64,000 nucleotides of DNA, from positions 224,069 to 288,068 of the forward strand of contig NZ_KE383880.1 in the NCBI RefSeq assembly GCF_000422585.1, in the 5' to 3' direction. A model generated the notes under the pieces. The model made no database searches. It had not been told where the DNA came from and saw nothing but the letters and a program-made list of their open reading frames with translations. The position numbers and the translations under genes are program-made. This document shows, piece by piece, positions 8,801 to 16,215 of the stretch. This DNA is from Hugenholtzia roseola DSM 9546. Its GTDB lineage: Bacteria > Bacteroidota > Bacteroidia > Cytophagales > Bernardetiaceae. Every line of letters starts with the position of its first letter. Within the stretch, counting starts at the first letter, position 1.

Positions 8801-9651
8801 GTTGGCATTTGAGTAACCCCAAAAAGATGGATATTTTGAAAAAAGTTCAAAAAAGAAGTATTACCCTAAATGAATACATAAATGGACAAGTTTATAGAGG
8901 TATTTTAACAGGACTTAATGAGGCTTTTATTATTGATTTAAAAACTAAAAACGAATTAACATCAAACAATGAAAAGAATAAAGAACTTATCAGACCTTTT
9001 GCTGCTGGTCGGGACATTAAAAATTATATTCATACTTTTAATGATAAATATATCATTTTAATTCCCAAAGGCTGGACAAAAGCAAAGTTTAATACAAAAA
9101 ATGAAGAAAAGGCTTGGCAATTATTTTCACAATCTTACAATGAGATTGCAAATCACTTATTGCCTTTTGAAGAAAAAGCACGCAAAAGACAAGACAAAGG
9201 CGATTTTTGGTGGGAAGTGCGAGCTTGTGATTACTACTCAATTTTTGAACAAGACAAAATCATGTATCAAGCCTTTCAAGTTTCACCTGCCTTTTGTTTG
9301 GATAAAAACAAAGTCATTACAAATAATTCCGTATGGCTTATACCTACTAATGATAAATATTTATTAGCTTATCTTAATTCAAAAATAAGTTGGTTTTTAA
9401 TTTCTCAATATTGTACCCAAATTCGCAATGGATATCAGCTTATCTATCAATATTTAGGGCGTATCCCTATTTTTGCATTGAAAGATAGTGAGAAAATTTC
9501 ATTCGAAACCCTTGTCAATCAAATTTTGGAAGCGAAAAGCCTCGATTCAGAGGCTGAGGTGAGCCATTTGGAAAAAGAAATCGATAGACTTATTTACCAA
9601 CTTTATGAACTTGATGAGGCTGAAATAAAAATTATAGAGCAAGGGCTTTGA
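5830..9651 (+). CDS. Type IIG restriction-modification enzyme, Eco57I-like, single chain
   Basis: A 1273-residue protein combining all functions of a restriction system. The N-terminus has a PD-(D/E)xK-like nuclease pattern: D77 in GKTDLVI, then E100 and K102 in VLLEVKK. The centre holds an N6-adenine methyltransferase: motif I DPSVGSGHF near residue 555 and motif IV NPPY at 852-855. A coiled coil rich in K and E lies at about residues 730-820. The last 400 residues resemble a TaqI-like target recognition domain. It stands alone with its own promoter, as expected for type IIG enzymes, which need no separate methylase. The target site cannot be predicted. Confidence 0.88.
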   Translation: MALQLEMLTPKQALNKAFLKRKVFRGDFDIFKNELISLLSNVDEEESEEHVKNLLAIFLRKTFYESEYQINTKGKTDLVISGNPRQKDAWIRNTTQVLLEVKKPTNKSEMISANNLNVKALHELVLYYLRERENEKNGDIKHVVITNIYEWYIFDVQNFEQVFHKNKELVEDFRQWQAGKKTNKTTDFFYQEIVKPFISSSEASLKVAYFDLRHYQQALTEETDEKKLIALFKLLSPDHLLKKFQYDSNQLDRGFYEELLHVMGLEEVSQGGLNLIKRKPAAKREAGSILENTIQILESSRKVEFLAKRQEYGTTLEEQIFHVALELSLTWVNRLLFLKLLEGQLLNFNKGSAAFRFLSAEKLPDYDEVYKLFFEVLAKKEEERRPLFRAAFAHIPYLNSSLFEISELEIQTLSIHALNNRAPIRYYERTVLVDEKGIRKEGETLPLAYFLQFLDAYDFAAEGTEEIQTQRKRLINASVLGLIFEKINGYKEGSFFTPGFITMYMARETVRKAVVTKFNTHFGWQCQTFDDLDAHLRSVPWQQANALVNDLRICDPSVGSGHFLVSVLNEILVVKSDLNLLYDKKGKMLRIYRLLIDNDELSVTYADDGEVFEYFITENRFGERKINEERQRVQETIFYEKKYIIENCLFGVDINPNSVKICRLRLWIELLKHTFYKPEGGVRELEILPNLDINIKVGNSLLSRFELHSDLKDALRKSKLTIEAYQQAVANYRKATVYEEKRELKQLISQIKENFSQEISRNDPDRKRLHQLKGEWQLLMAQQSFTEETEKEQKNKEKKKKLLEAQISSLEQILTERETGRLYRQAFEWRFEFPEVLNEDGDFMGFDLIIGNPPYYSLNYASDLKILDRYYSLYDNTSDIYVLFFELGLKLLKTNADLSFITANKWLKAGYGEKLRVFLKNYKIHNIVDFGDLSVFPKASAYPAIIQIKKDNSQDTHIKVAIIENLNFKLLYNKVKETEYSIPITQLEKSGWHLSNPKKMDILKKVQKRSITLNEYINGQVYRGILTGLNEAFIIDLKTKNELTSNNEKNKELIRPFAAGRDIKNYIHTFNDKYIILIPKGWTKAKFNTKNEEKAWQLFSQSYNEIANHLLPFEEKARKRQDKGDFWWEVRACDYYSIFEQDKIMYQAFQVSPAFCLDKNKVITNNSVWLIPTNDKYLLAYLNSKISWFLISQYCTQIRNGYQLIYQYLGRIPIFALKDSEKISFETLVNQILEAKSLDSEAEVSHLEKEIDRLIYQLYELDEAEIKIIEQGL

Positions 9652-9697
9652 AAAATGTCTGCCAAGCGAGTGCAGCCAAAATTTAATCTTGCTTTTT

Positions 9698-9730
9698 TTT
9701 GGATAAGAAAGCGATTATTTTGTATCTTTG
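9698..9730 (+). promoter_or_regulatory. Promoter of the M43 metalloprotease gene
   Basis: TTTG (9698-9701), 21 bp, then TATCTTTG (9723-9730), an exact match to TAnnTTTG. The start codon is 54 bp downstream. Confidence 0.65.
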
Positions 9731-9784
9731 CCCAATACCTATCTTGGCTAATCTCCTGATATACACAAAAATAAGCCTGCTTTT

Positions 9785-12775
9785 ATGTTGCCACTACGTA
9801 CATTTTTTGCCCGCTTTTCTGCCTACTTTTCTACCTGCTTTGTAGGCACGAAAGCCCCCCTAACCGCCCTTAGCGCACGCCCCTTGCCCTCTTTTCTGTT
9901 CCTATCCCTAACCTTTTTGGGCGTACTTTCGGAAGGGCAAGCCCAGATAGAAAGAAGCTGTCAGGTAAATCCAGAGCAGGTGTCGCCACTTCTGCAAAGG
10001 CATCAGCCACAAGGACGCATTTTTGAAGACCAAATAGCAGAGCAAATTGAAAATCAACGCCTTAGAAAGGCACAATTAGGAAAAACCACCGAACAGACGG
10101 ACGAAACTATCCGTATTCCCGTCATTGTACATATCATTCATGCAGGCGAAAAAGTGGGCGACGGAGCCAATATAAGCCGCGAACAGGTCTATTCTCAAAT
10201 CGAAGTCATCAATGAAGATTTCAACCGTAGGAATGGTGATGCTCGCAATACGCCGTCCCAATTTTTATCGGTAGCCGCTTCTCTCAACATCGAATTTGTA
10301 CCCGCAACCCTTGACCCCGACGGACTCCCTTTGGAAGAGGCAGGGATTCACCGCTACAATGCCTGTCGTACCCAATGGACACCTTCGAGCTTCGAGGCAG
10401 AGATAAAACCCAAAACCGTTTGGAATCCCGACCAATATCTGAACATCTGGACGGTATCTTTCCAACGTGGCATCTATGGTTTCGGGCAGTTTCCCAACGC
10501 TTCGGGCTTGGAAGGCTTATCTGAAAACGAAGGACAGGCGCAAACCGACGGCGTGATGGTCAATTATCGCAACTTCGGTTCGGTGCTAAAAGTACGCACC
10601 CCTCAACTTTTAGATGGCGAACCCAACAATTTAGGACGCACTGCCACACACGAAATTGGGCATTTTTTGGGTCTGATTCACATCTGGGGCGATACCAACT
10701 GTGGCAATGATTATTGTGCCGATACGCCTACACATCAAGGCTCGAATAGTGGCTGCCCTTCGCACCCAAAGCCTAATAATTGTGGTACAAGTGATGAAAT
10801 GTTTGAAAACTTTATGGATTATAGCCATGATGTTTGTATGAATATTTTTACAAAAAATCAGGTAGAGCGCATGGAAGCAGTTTTGGCAATCTCACCGCGC
10901 CGCAAAACCTTGAAAGATTCAGACAAAGCAGCCGACCTTTCGGAGCGCGTTTTTGCACTTTTCAAGTCGGAAAAAACAAATGCCTGCCAAGGGCAAGCTA
11001 TCCGTTTTCAGGAAGATGTCCGCCTTTTTGATGCAGCAGACGCTGTGGTAAGCTATAATTGGACATTTCAAAATGGCTCGCCTGCCACCTCTACTGCCCT
11101 CAATCCGCTGGTGAGCTATGCCGCCGCAGGCACTTTTGCCGTTAGTTTGAGTGTGCAGACGCGCTTAGGCAAGACACATACCTACAACAGTCAGGTTACG
11201 ATAGAAACCCCCACTGTGGCGCAAAGCAATCCTACACAAGGTTTTGAAAGCCGTCGCTTAGAAGAGGGCTGGCAAGCAACGGGCTGGAACTTCGCAAGTT
11301 TGGGTTCGAGTAGCAATGTTTCGATGGTGGCAGATAACTTTACTACACTTTTCTGTGGTGAAAATAGCCCTATTTTAGAATCGCCGCAGGTGCTTCTGCC
11401 TGCAAACCGCTTGCTCAAAATAGACTTCGACTTGGCTTATACCGCACGTAGCAGCGATTTTACCGACTCTTTGGAAATTGCCTTTTCTACCGATTGCGGA
11501 GGGACTTATCAAGTGATTTGGAAAAGAGGCGGCTTGAGCCTGATGACTGCCCCTGCTCAAAGTGGCGTTTTTAGCCCGCGCCCACAGGATTGGCGCACGC
11601 AAAGTGCCTATATTTATGTGGAAGATTTAAGCGTTAGCAGCGTCCAGATACGCTTTCGCAACATCAGCCGCCGAGTCAATAACCTTTATATCGATAACAT
11701 TCGCATCGAGAATATGGAGGATTTAAGCCCGCCTTTGGCAGACTTTGAAGTGGATTATACAACCCTTTTGGCGAATGAAAATCTGAACCTAACGAACCTT
11801 TCCGAAAACAGTTTTGAGTATTTATGGCAAATTACAGGCTCACGCTCTATTATATCAGAAGAGGAAAATCCAAGTGTGGTGCTTTCGGAAGCAGGAAATT
11901 ATGACGTAAGTCTGACGGCAAAAAACCCTTTGGGTACAAATCAGATTTCACGACCTAACTATGTGCGGGTCATTCAGGGTGCAAAATTGCGCAACATAGC
12001 AGGGCAGAGCCTATTAGTCAGGACAAACAACGAAGGCTATGTCGCAGGGCATAATCAGAACCAAGACCTTGCAAAGGCAGAGTTTTTCGGCAACTTCGGC
12101 ACGTATCGCACCCTTATAGGGGCAGACCTGCATTTGGGCGCATTAGAAGATATTGATGAAAATGAAGTAGTTACGCTTAAAGTTTGGCTCAATGACGGCG
12201 AAAACGGGCAGCCAAACACTGAAATATACCGCCAATTAGTGGCAGTTTCACAGCTCAAACGCGACTACACACGCCAACGCTTTTCGCGCATTATCTTTAA
12301 TAATGGTGCAGGATTTAACGCACCCGCCAAATTTTATATCGGTTTAGAATTAGATTATACCCAAAGCACGCGATTGGCAATCTTTACCGCTAATATGAGC
12401 CAAAACACAGGCTGGGAACGCCTCTCCAACGGCACTTGGCAGCCCTACGACATTCCAACGGCACAGGGCGGAAAAGGTATCAGCGTTTCTCATGCCATCT
12501 ATGCACTTGTTACGCCCGACCAGCCACTCTCCTCCCCTTCCGATGAAATTAGCCTACGTGTGAGCCTCTTTCCAAACCCAACACAGGATAGAATACAAAT
12601 TCAGGGCGATAATTTTAGGGTAGAAAAGGTGCTGATTTTCAATAGCTTAGGGCAGTTACAACTCACCACTGATGCCCAACGTGAAATCAACCTCGAAGGA
12701 CTTGCAGCAGGCGTGTATGTGGCACGCATCTTTACAGACGAAGGCGTAGTGGTGAAAAAATTAGTGAAAAATTAG
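9785..12775 (+). CDS. Secreted M43 (pappalysin-type) metalloprotease with PKD domains and T9SS sorting domain
   Basis: A 996-residue exported protein. A hydrophobic signal segment lies within residues 30-55 after an unusually long n-region; a later start is possible. The catalytic motif HEIGHFLGLIH (289-299) is the HExxHxxGxxH zinc site of M43 peptidases, followed by a methionine turn in ENFMDYSHD. PKD-like domains follow at about residues 390-480 and 650-720, with a possible adhesin-like domain between. The last 80 residues (SLFPNPTQDRIQI to the final KKLVKN) form a type A T9SS sorting domain, so the protein should cross the outer membrane and be anchored or released. A bidirectional terminator follows. 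Confidence 0.92.
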   Translation: MLPLRTFFARFSAYFSTCFVGTKAPLTALSARPLPSFLFLSLTFLGVLSEGQAQIERSCQVNPEQVSPLLQRHQPQGRIFEDQIAEQIENQRLRKAQLGKTTEQTDETIRIPVIVHIIHAGEKVGDGANISREQVYSQIEVINEDFNRRNGDARNTPSQFLSVAASLNIEFVPATLDPDGLPLEEAGIHRYNACRTQWTPSSFEAEIKPKTVWNPDQYLNIWTVSFQRGIYGFGQFPNASGLEGLSENEGQAQTDGVMVNYRNFGSVLKVRTPQLLDGEPNNLGRTATHEIGHFLGLIHIWGDTNCGNDYCADTPTHQGSNSGCPSHPKPNNCGTSDEMFENFMDYSHDVCMNIFTKNQVERMEAVLAISPRRKTLKDSDKAADLSERVFALFKSEKTNACQGQAIRFQEDVRLFDAADAVVSYNWTFQNGSPATSTALNPLVSYAAAGTFAVSLSVQTRLGKTHTYNSQVTIETPTVAQSNPTQGFESRRLEEGWQATGWNFASLGSSSNVSMVADNFTTLFCGENSPILESPQVLLPANRLLKIDFDLAYTARSSDFTDSLEIAFSTDCGGTYQVIWKRGGLSLMTAPAQSGVFSPRPQDWRTQSAYIYVEDLSVSSVQIRFRNISRRVNNLYIDNIRIENMEDLSPPLADFEVDYTTLLANENLNLTNLSENSFEYLWQITGSRSIISEEENPSVVLSEAGNYDVSLTAKNPLGTNQISRPNYVRVIQGAKLRNIAGQSLLVRTNNEGYVAGHNQNQDLAKAEFFGNFGTYRTLIGADLHLGALEDIDENEVVTLKVWLNDGENGQPNTEIYRQLVAVSQLKRDYTRQRFSRIIFNNGAGFNAPAKFYIGLELDYTQSTRLAIFTANMSQNTGWERLSNGTWQPYDIPTAQGGKGISVSHAIYALVTPDQPLSSPSDEISLRVSLFPNPTQDRIQIQGDNFRVEKVLIFNSLGQLQLTTDAQREINLEGLAAGVYVARIFTDEGVVVKKLVKN

Positions 12776-12823
12776 TTTCCCTAATTTTATTTTTTCTGCA
12801 AAAAAAACGATAAAAGCCTCCTA

Positions 12824-12854
12824 TGCGGACAAGGCAGTGCCTTGTCCCTACATT
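12824..12854 (-). repeat. R1 core palindrome fragment
   Basis: GGACAAGGCA (12827-12836) and TGCCTTGTCC (12838-12847) with the flanking CTACATT match the R1 internal palindrome in reverse orientation. The ends of R1 are missing. Confidence 0.6.
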
Positions 12855-12885
12855 AAATAAAATAAATTGAAAAAATCAGGACTTA

Positions 12886-12928
12886 AAAAACGCCCAATCA
12901 TTCCTTATCGATGCTTGGGCGTTTTTTC
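12886..12928. terminator. Bidirectional terminator after the M43 protease
   Basis: A 13-bp inverted repeat, AAAAAACGCCCAA and TTGGGCGTTTTTT, with a loop of about 17 nt, so either strand ends in a U-tract. It separates the protease gene from the convergent TPR gene. The R2 element has inserted into its trailing T-tract. Confidence 0.8.
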
Positions 12929-12929
12929 T

Positions 12930-13156
12930 GGCGTTGTTACAACGATAAAAGCCTTAAATGCACCCCACCCCAAACCCCGCCCCCATAGGGCGGGGCTTTT
13001 TTATCATAAAGTATCTTTGCTTTGTTATGCAAAATATTGAAAATTAGTTTGATTTTCGAACCCTCTCCTATGGGGGGAGGGCAGGGTGAGGGTTCAGCAG
13101 GTTTGCACCAAGCACAAAGCGCAGATTTTTGACTTTCTGACCGTTGTAACAACCCC
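12930..13156 (-). mobile_element. R2 element copy b, complete and uninterrupted
   Basis: The ends GTTGTTACAACG (12933-12944) and CGTTGTAACAAC (13142-13153) are perfect 12-bp inverted repeats. TTTTTTCT occurs directly outside at 12922-12929 and 13157-13164, an 8-bp target duplication. The interior matches copy a in reverse orientation but has one GC-rich block and no R1 insertion. It is about 227 bp and non-coding. Confidence 0.8.
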
Positions 13157-13190
13157 TTTTTTCTAAAAAAAGCGGTCAAACATAGGATAT

Positions 13191-13982
13191 TTATTGTACT
13201 AAATCGTAAAAATCTTCTGCATATTCTTCATGCTTGCGCAATTTTTCGAAGGCAGGGTCGGCTTTCGCAATAGCGGCTACACGTGGCTCTAAATCGATGG
13301 CAGTTTCCAAACAAATCAAGGCGCGTGAATAGCGTTCTAAGGCAGTGTAGGCAGTGGCAAGCCCTACCCAAGCCTGCACAGAATAGGTATTGGGCTTTTG
13401 TAAAGGCACTAACTCGACTACTTTCTGATAGGCTTCTTCGGCTCTGACCCAATCGGCAGCCATGACCCAAAGTTGCCCTAAGTGAAAATGTGCAACAATA
13501 TTTTTAGGGTTCAATTCGACAACCTTTCTAAAATGCTCGATGGGCTTATCTAACACAAATCCGCCCTTTTCGTCTTCTTCACCCTTTTGTTGTGCATTTT
13601 TTAAGCGTTCCGATTGTAGCCATTCGTAATATGCCATCGCGATATTAAAATGCGCCTGTTCGAGGGAATTTTCTTTCATACCCAACTCGATGGCTTTGAG
13701 CATGCGTGGAATGGCAACCTCATACGCCTTCATCTGATACAAACAAAAGCCCAAATTGAGGTGGGCATCACCGATATTGGGGTTGTAGCGTAGGGCTTCC
13801 GAAAAAGATTGGCTTGCCTGTTGCCACTGTCGCAATACCTTATGTGTTTGTCCTTTGGTATAAAGCACTAAAAACGAATCGGGACGCTCTTGGGCGGCTT
13901 TTTGGAAATAAGTGAGGGCTTCGGCATAACGCTGTGCTTCAAAGAGTTTGCAGCCTGCCAAGAAAATTTCTTCGGGAGTCAT
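13191..13982 (-). CDS. Tetratricopeptide repeat protein
   Basis: A 263-residue protein from MTPEEIFLAG; an in-frame ATG at 14024 would add 14 less plausible residues. It is built of TPR helices: AEALTYFQKAAQERPDS, ASQSFSEALRYNPNIGDAH, AIPRMLKAIELG, IEHFRKVVELNPKN, AEEAYQKVVELVP and ALICLETAIDLEP, giving about six to seven repeats. There is no signal peptide or membrane segment, so it is probably a cytoplasmic scaffold. Its partner is unknown. It is transcribed divergently from the Rep_3 gene. Confidence 0.85.
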   Translation of the reverse strand: MTPEEIFLAGCKLFEAQRYAEALTYFQKAAQERPDSFLVLYTKGQTHKVLRQWQQASQSFSEALRYNPNIGDAHLNLGFCLYQMKAYEVAIPRMLKAIELGMKENSLEQAHFNIAMAYYEWLQSERLKNAQQKGEEDEKGGFVLDKPIEHFRKVVELNPKNIVAHFHLGQLWVMAADWVRAEEAYQKVVELVPLQKPNTYSVQAWVGLATAYTALERYSRALICLETAIDLEPRVAAIAKADPAFEKLRKHEEYAEDFYDLVQ

Positions 13983-14404
13983 ATTGTAAAAAAGCAATTT
14001 GCGAATGGATAAGAAAGAAGGCACTACCGCAGCAAACTCGAAGGAGCGATACTTTTCTAAGGTAGTAGCAGGGCAAAAAATGGGAAATCAAGAGAAAGTG
14101 GGGAAAGCAGGGTTAGAAAGCTCGCCCAAAGCCCAGCGGCAGCCTCTCTTTTGTATTTTTTATTTTGCCCAAAAAGAGAGGCAAAGTTAGCAAATTATGC
14201 GCAAATCAATAAAATTATTATCTTTGCAGCCCGATACAGTCTTAATCGGTGGCAACGCGCTCGCTTAGAATCTTCTTTCCCGCGCTCAAAAGCTACAAAC
14301 CCTCGATTTTTTCGGCATGCTGATAGTATTCTCTGTGCCTTTTGGTTTGTGAAAATTTGATAATTTCGTAACTTTGTCGTTATTTTCTATTCCCCTCTAT
14401 CAGC
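13983..14404. other. Divergent intergenic region upstream of the Rep_3 gene
   Basis: About 420 bp without a convincing gene. It holds an 11-bp inverted repeat (GCCTCTCTTTT 14142-14152, AAAAGAGAGGC 14172-14182), an isolated -7-like box TATCTTTG at 14219-14226 with no gene for 180 bp, and the promoter and operator-like repeat of the Rep_3 gene. No iteron array is evident. Confidence 0.6.
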
Positions 14405-14407
14405 ATG
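14316..14407 (+). promoter_or_regulatory. Rep_3 promoter bracketed by an 11-bp inverted repeat (putative operator)
   Basis: The promoter is TTTG (14346-14349), 19 bp, then TAACTTTG (14369-14376). The perfect inverted repeat CATGCTGATAG (14316-14326) and CTATCAGCATG (14397-14407) flanks it, and the right arm covers the ATG start codon. Rep_3-family initiators commonly repress their own promoters at inverted repeats, so autoregulation is a reasonable inference, not shown. Confidence 0.55.
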
Positions 14408-15877
14408 GTATCTTCGCTTTCGGTGGAAGGCGACCTCAAACGCAATTCCTTACAGAAGGCGGCAAAGGTTGTCTCAAAAGCAGACGGAAAGAGTCATAGG
14501 GCTGCCCCCAAAGGCAGACCCAGACGGCGGCTGCCGCTCGAAAATACCTTGCCGCAGGTGAGCAAAACGGAAAATATGACCGCCCAAAAAATAGAAGGCA
14601 AAGAAAATGCACCACAGGGGCAAAATCCGCAAAGAAAAAAAACAACGCCTGCCAATACAGAAAACGAAGAAGAGCCGCCCCACCAGCGGCAGCACACAAA
14701 GCCAAGCAGCGAAGACACCCAGACCGAATTAGTACTCCCTGAATTAGCACTCCCTGCGCCTGCCATTGCCACAGCAGTACCCAAGCGTAGGCGCAAGAGC
14801 AGTGAGCCGCCTAAAAAGCGTGGGCGAAAGCCGCTGCCCGAAAATCTCAAAAAATTAGCCCCGCCCCCTACTACGGTTGCAAAACGAGGACGACGCAAGA
14901 AAGAACTTTTACACAACTTTCAAAATTATCAGCATCACCCCAAGCACCACCTTATCGTTCAGCACAACGACCTTATCAATAGCTGCATATCCGAGATGAG
15001 CATTTTTCAGAAGCGGTTTATGTACTATGTCATTTCTTTGATTGATAGGTATGATGCTGATTTTCAGGTCTATCGCATACAAGCCTTAGATATTATCAAA
15101 TTGGCAGGTATTTCGGGAAAGGGTTGGTATCAGCGCATGCGTAGCGAATTGCGTTCTCTTATGGGCATTACCATAGAAATTAAGAAAGAGAATGGCTTTT
15201 TGATGATGAATTGGGTTTCGTCCATAGAATACAACAAAGGATTTATCGAAGTATCCTTAGACCCCAAGCTCAAACCCTACTTGCTTCTTTTGCAGGAACG
15301 TTTTACGGTCTTTAAATTGCAGCACGTCTTTCGCATGGGGAGTACCCATTCAATGCGCCTTTATGAGCTTTTAAAACAGTATGAAAATTTTGGCGAGCGC
15401 AAATTCGAACTCCCTGCCTTGCGTCAGGCTCTGCACATTGCACCCGAATCGTATCGCAACTATAATAGCCTGCGTACAGGAGTCTTAGAACGCGCCCAAA
15501 AGGATTTTGAAAAGTGTGCCGACCTGCGCTTCGAAATCGAGGAGGTAAAAAAAGGGCGAAAGGTAGCGGCGGTGCGTTTTGTCATCAAACGTTTCAAATT
15601 AGATAAGAGCAGCCAATTCAAAGATGCCGTTTCGCGCAGTGTGGTATTGCTTGTGGCGGCAGGCGTGCGGCAAGACCAAGCCTTGCAGTTTTCCAACGAA
15701 GACCCCGATTATATCCGCTTCCTACAAGAGAAAGTGCGCCAAATTACGCTCAAAGAGCAGCCCAAAATACTGCTCGACTTTCTGGAAAAACAAGAAAGTA
15801 GGCAGGATTTTGAAAAAGAACGGGAAAAACGCAAGACGCAAGGACAGAGCTTCGACTTTTCTGTATTGGGTCTGTAA
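14405..15877 (+). CDS. Rep_3-family replication initiator with AT-hook N-terminus
   Basis: A 490-residue protein. Residues 1-170 are basic and disordered, with AT-hook-like motifs KGRPRRR (36-42), KKRGRKP (137-143) and KRGRRKK (160-166). Residues of about 180-400 match plasmid initiators of the RepB/Rep_3 type: IVQHNDLINSCISEMSIFQKR, then YDADFQVYRI, MRLYELLKQYENFGERKF and FVIKRF, which form two winged-helix domains that bind iterons. A C-terminal coiled tail follows. Such proteins start plasmid replication, yet this gene lies among essential chromosomal genes. It may be a domesticated initiator, a relic of an integrated plasmid, or a transcription factor. Confidence 0.8.
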   Translation: MVSSLSVEGDLKRNSLQKAAKVVSKADGKSHRAAPKGRPRRRLPLENTLPQVSKTENMTAQKIEGKENAPQGQNPQRKKTTPANTENEEEPPHQRQHTKPSSEDTQTELVLPELALPAPAIATAVPKRRRKSSEPPKKRGRKPLPENLKKLAPPPTTVAKRGRRKKELLHNFQNYQHHPKHHLIVQHNDLINSCISEMSIFQKRFMYYVISLIDRYDADFQVYRIQALDIIKLAGISGKGWYQRMRSELRSLMGITIEIKKENGFLMMNWVSSIEYNKGFIEVSLDPKLKPYLLLLQERFTVFKLQHVFRMGSTHSMRLYELLKQYENFGERKFELPALRQALHIAPESYRNYNSLRTGVLERAQKDFEKCADLRFEIEEVKKGRKVAAVRFVIKRFKLDKSSQFKDAVSRSVVLLVAAGVRQDQALQFSNEDPDYIRFLQEKVRQITLKEQPKILLDFLEKQESRQDFEKEREKRKTQGQSFDFSVLGL

Positions 15878-16215
15878 GGTTTTTCGCTATTGCTCCAATA
15901 TTGTCCGTATAAAGTCTATATTTTTCGCTCCCTTGCGTTCAAAAAATGAGAAATACGCGCCGCCGACATTTCAAACCCAATAAGGACACAAATTAGGCAC
16001 AAAGAAAAAATAGAGAAGACGTTTCTACCATTTTTATTACGTCTGTAAAAAAAAAGCCTTTTTTTTGTTTTTTTCTCTCTTTTTTGCAATTTTTACAAAA
16101 AAATTACGTACCTTTCTGAAAAAATGTACCCTGCCGATAAAAGAGAAGGGGTATCCTGTGTCTGGGTACAGGTGCGCCATTTTCTAAACACAAAATCCTC
16201 TTAATTTTTCAAATT
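15878..16215. other. AT-rich intergenic leader, no gene
   Basis: 338 bp between the Rep_3 gene and the next gene. Long T and A tracts (16030-16110) are followed by a possible promoter and a leader of about 100 nt that can pair TGTACCC with GGGTACA. No coding potential or iterons are seen. Confidence 0.5.
16083..16116 (+). promoter_or_regulatory. Possible promoter of the 483-residue protein
   Basis: TTTG (16083-16086), 22 bp, then TACCTTTC (16109-16116), one mismatch from TAnnTTTG. The coding start is 100 bp downstream. Confidence 0.4.

Larger units (their letters stand above)
12776..13190. other. Intergenic region with terminator, R1 fragment and R2 element
   Basis: 415 bp between two convergent genes. 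It holds an R1 core fragment, a strong terminator hairpin and a complete R2 element. No gene is visible. Confidence 0.8.

Noticed and set aside
14197..14268. 23-codon open frame beginning ATGCGCAAATC
   Set aside because: Very short, without a recognised motif or ribosome binding site; most likely chance.
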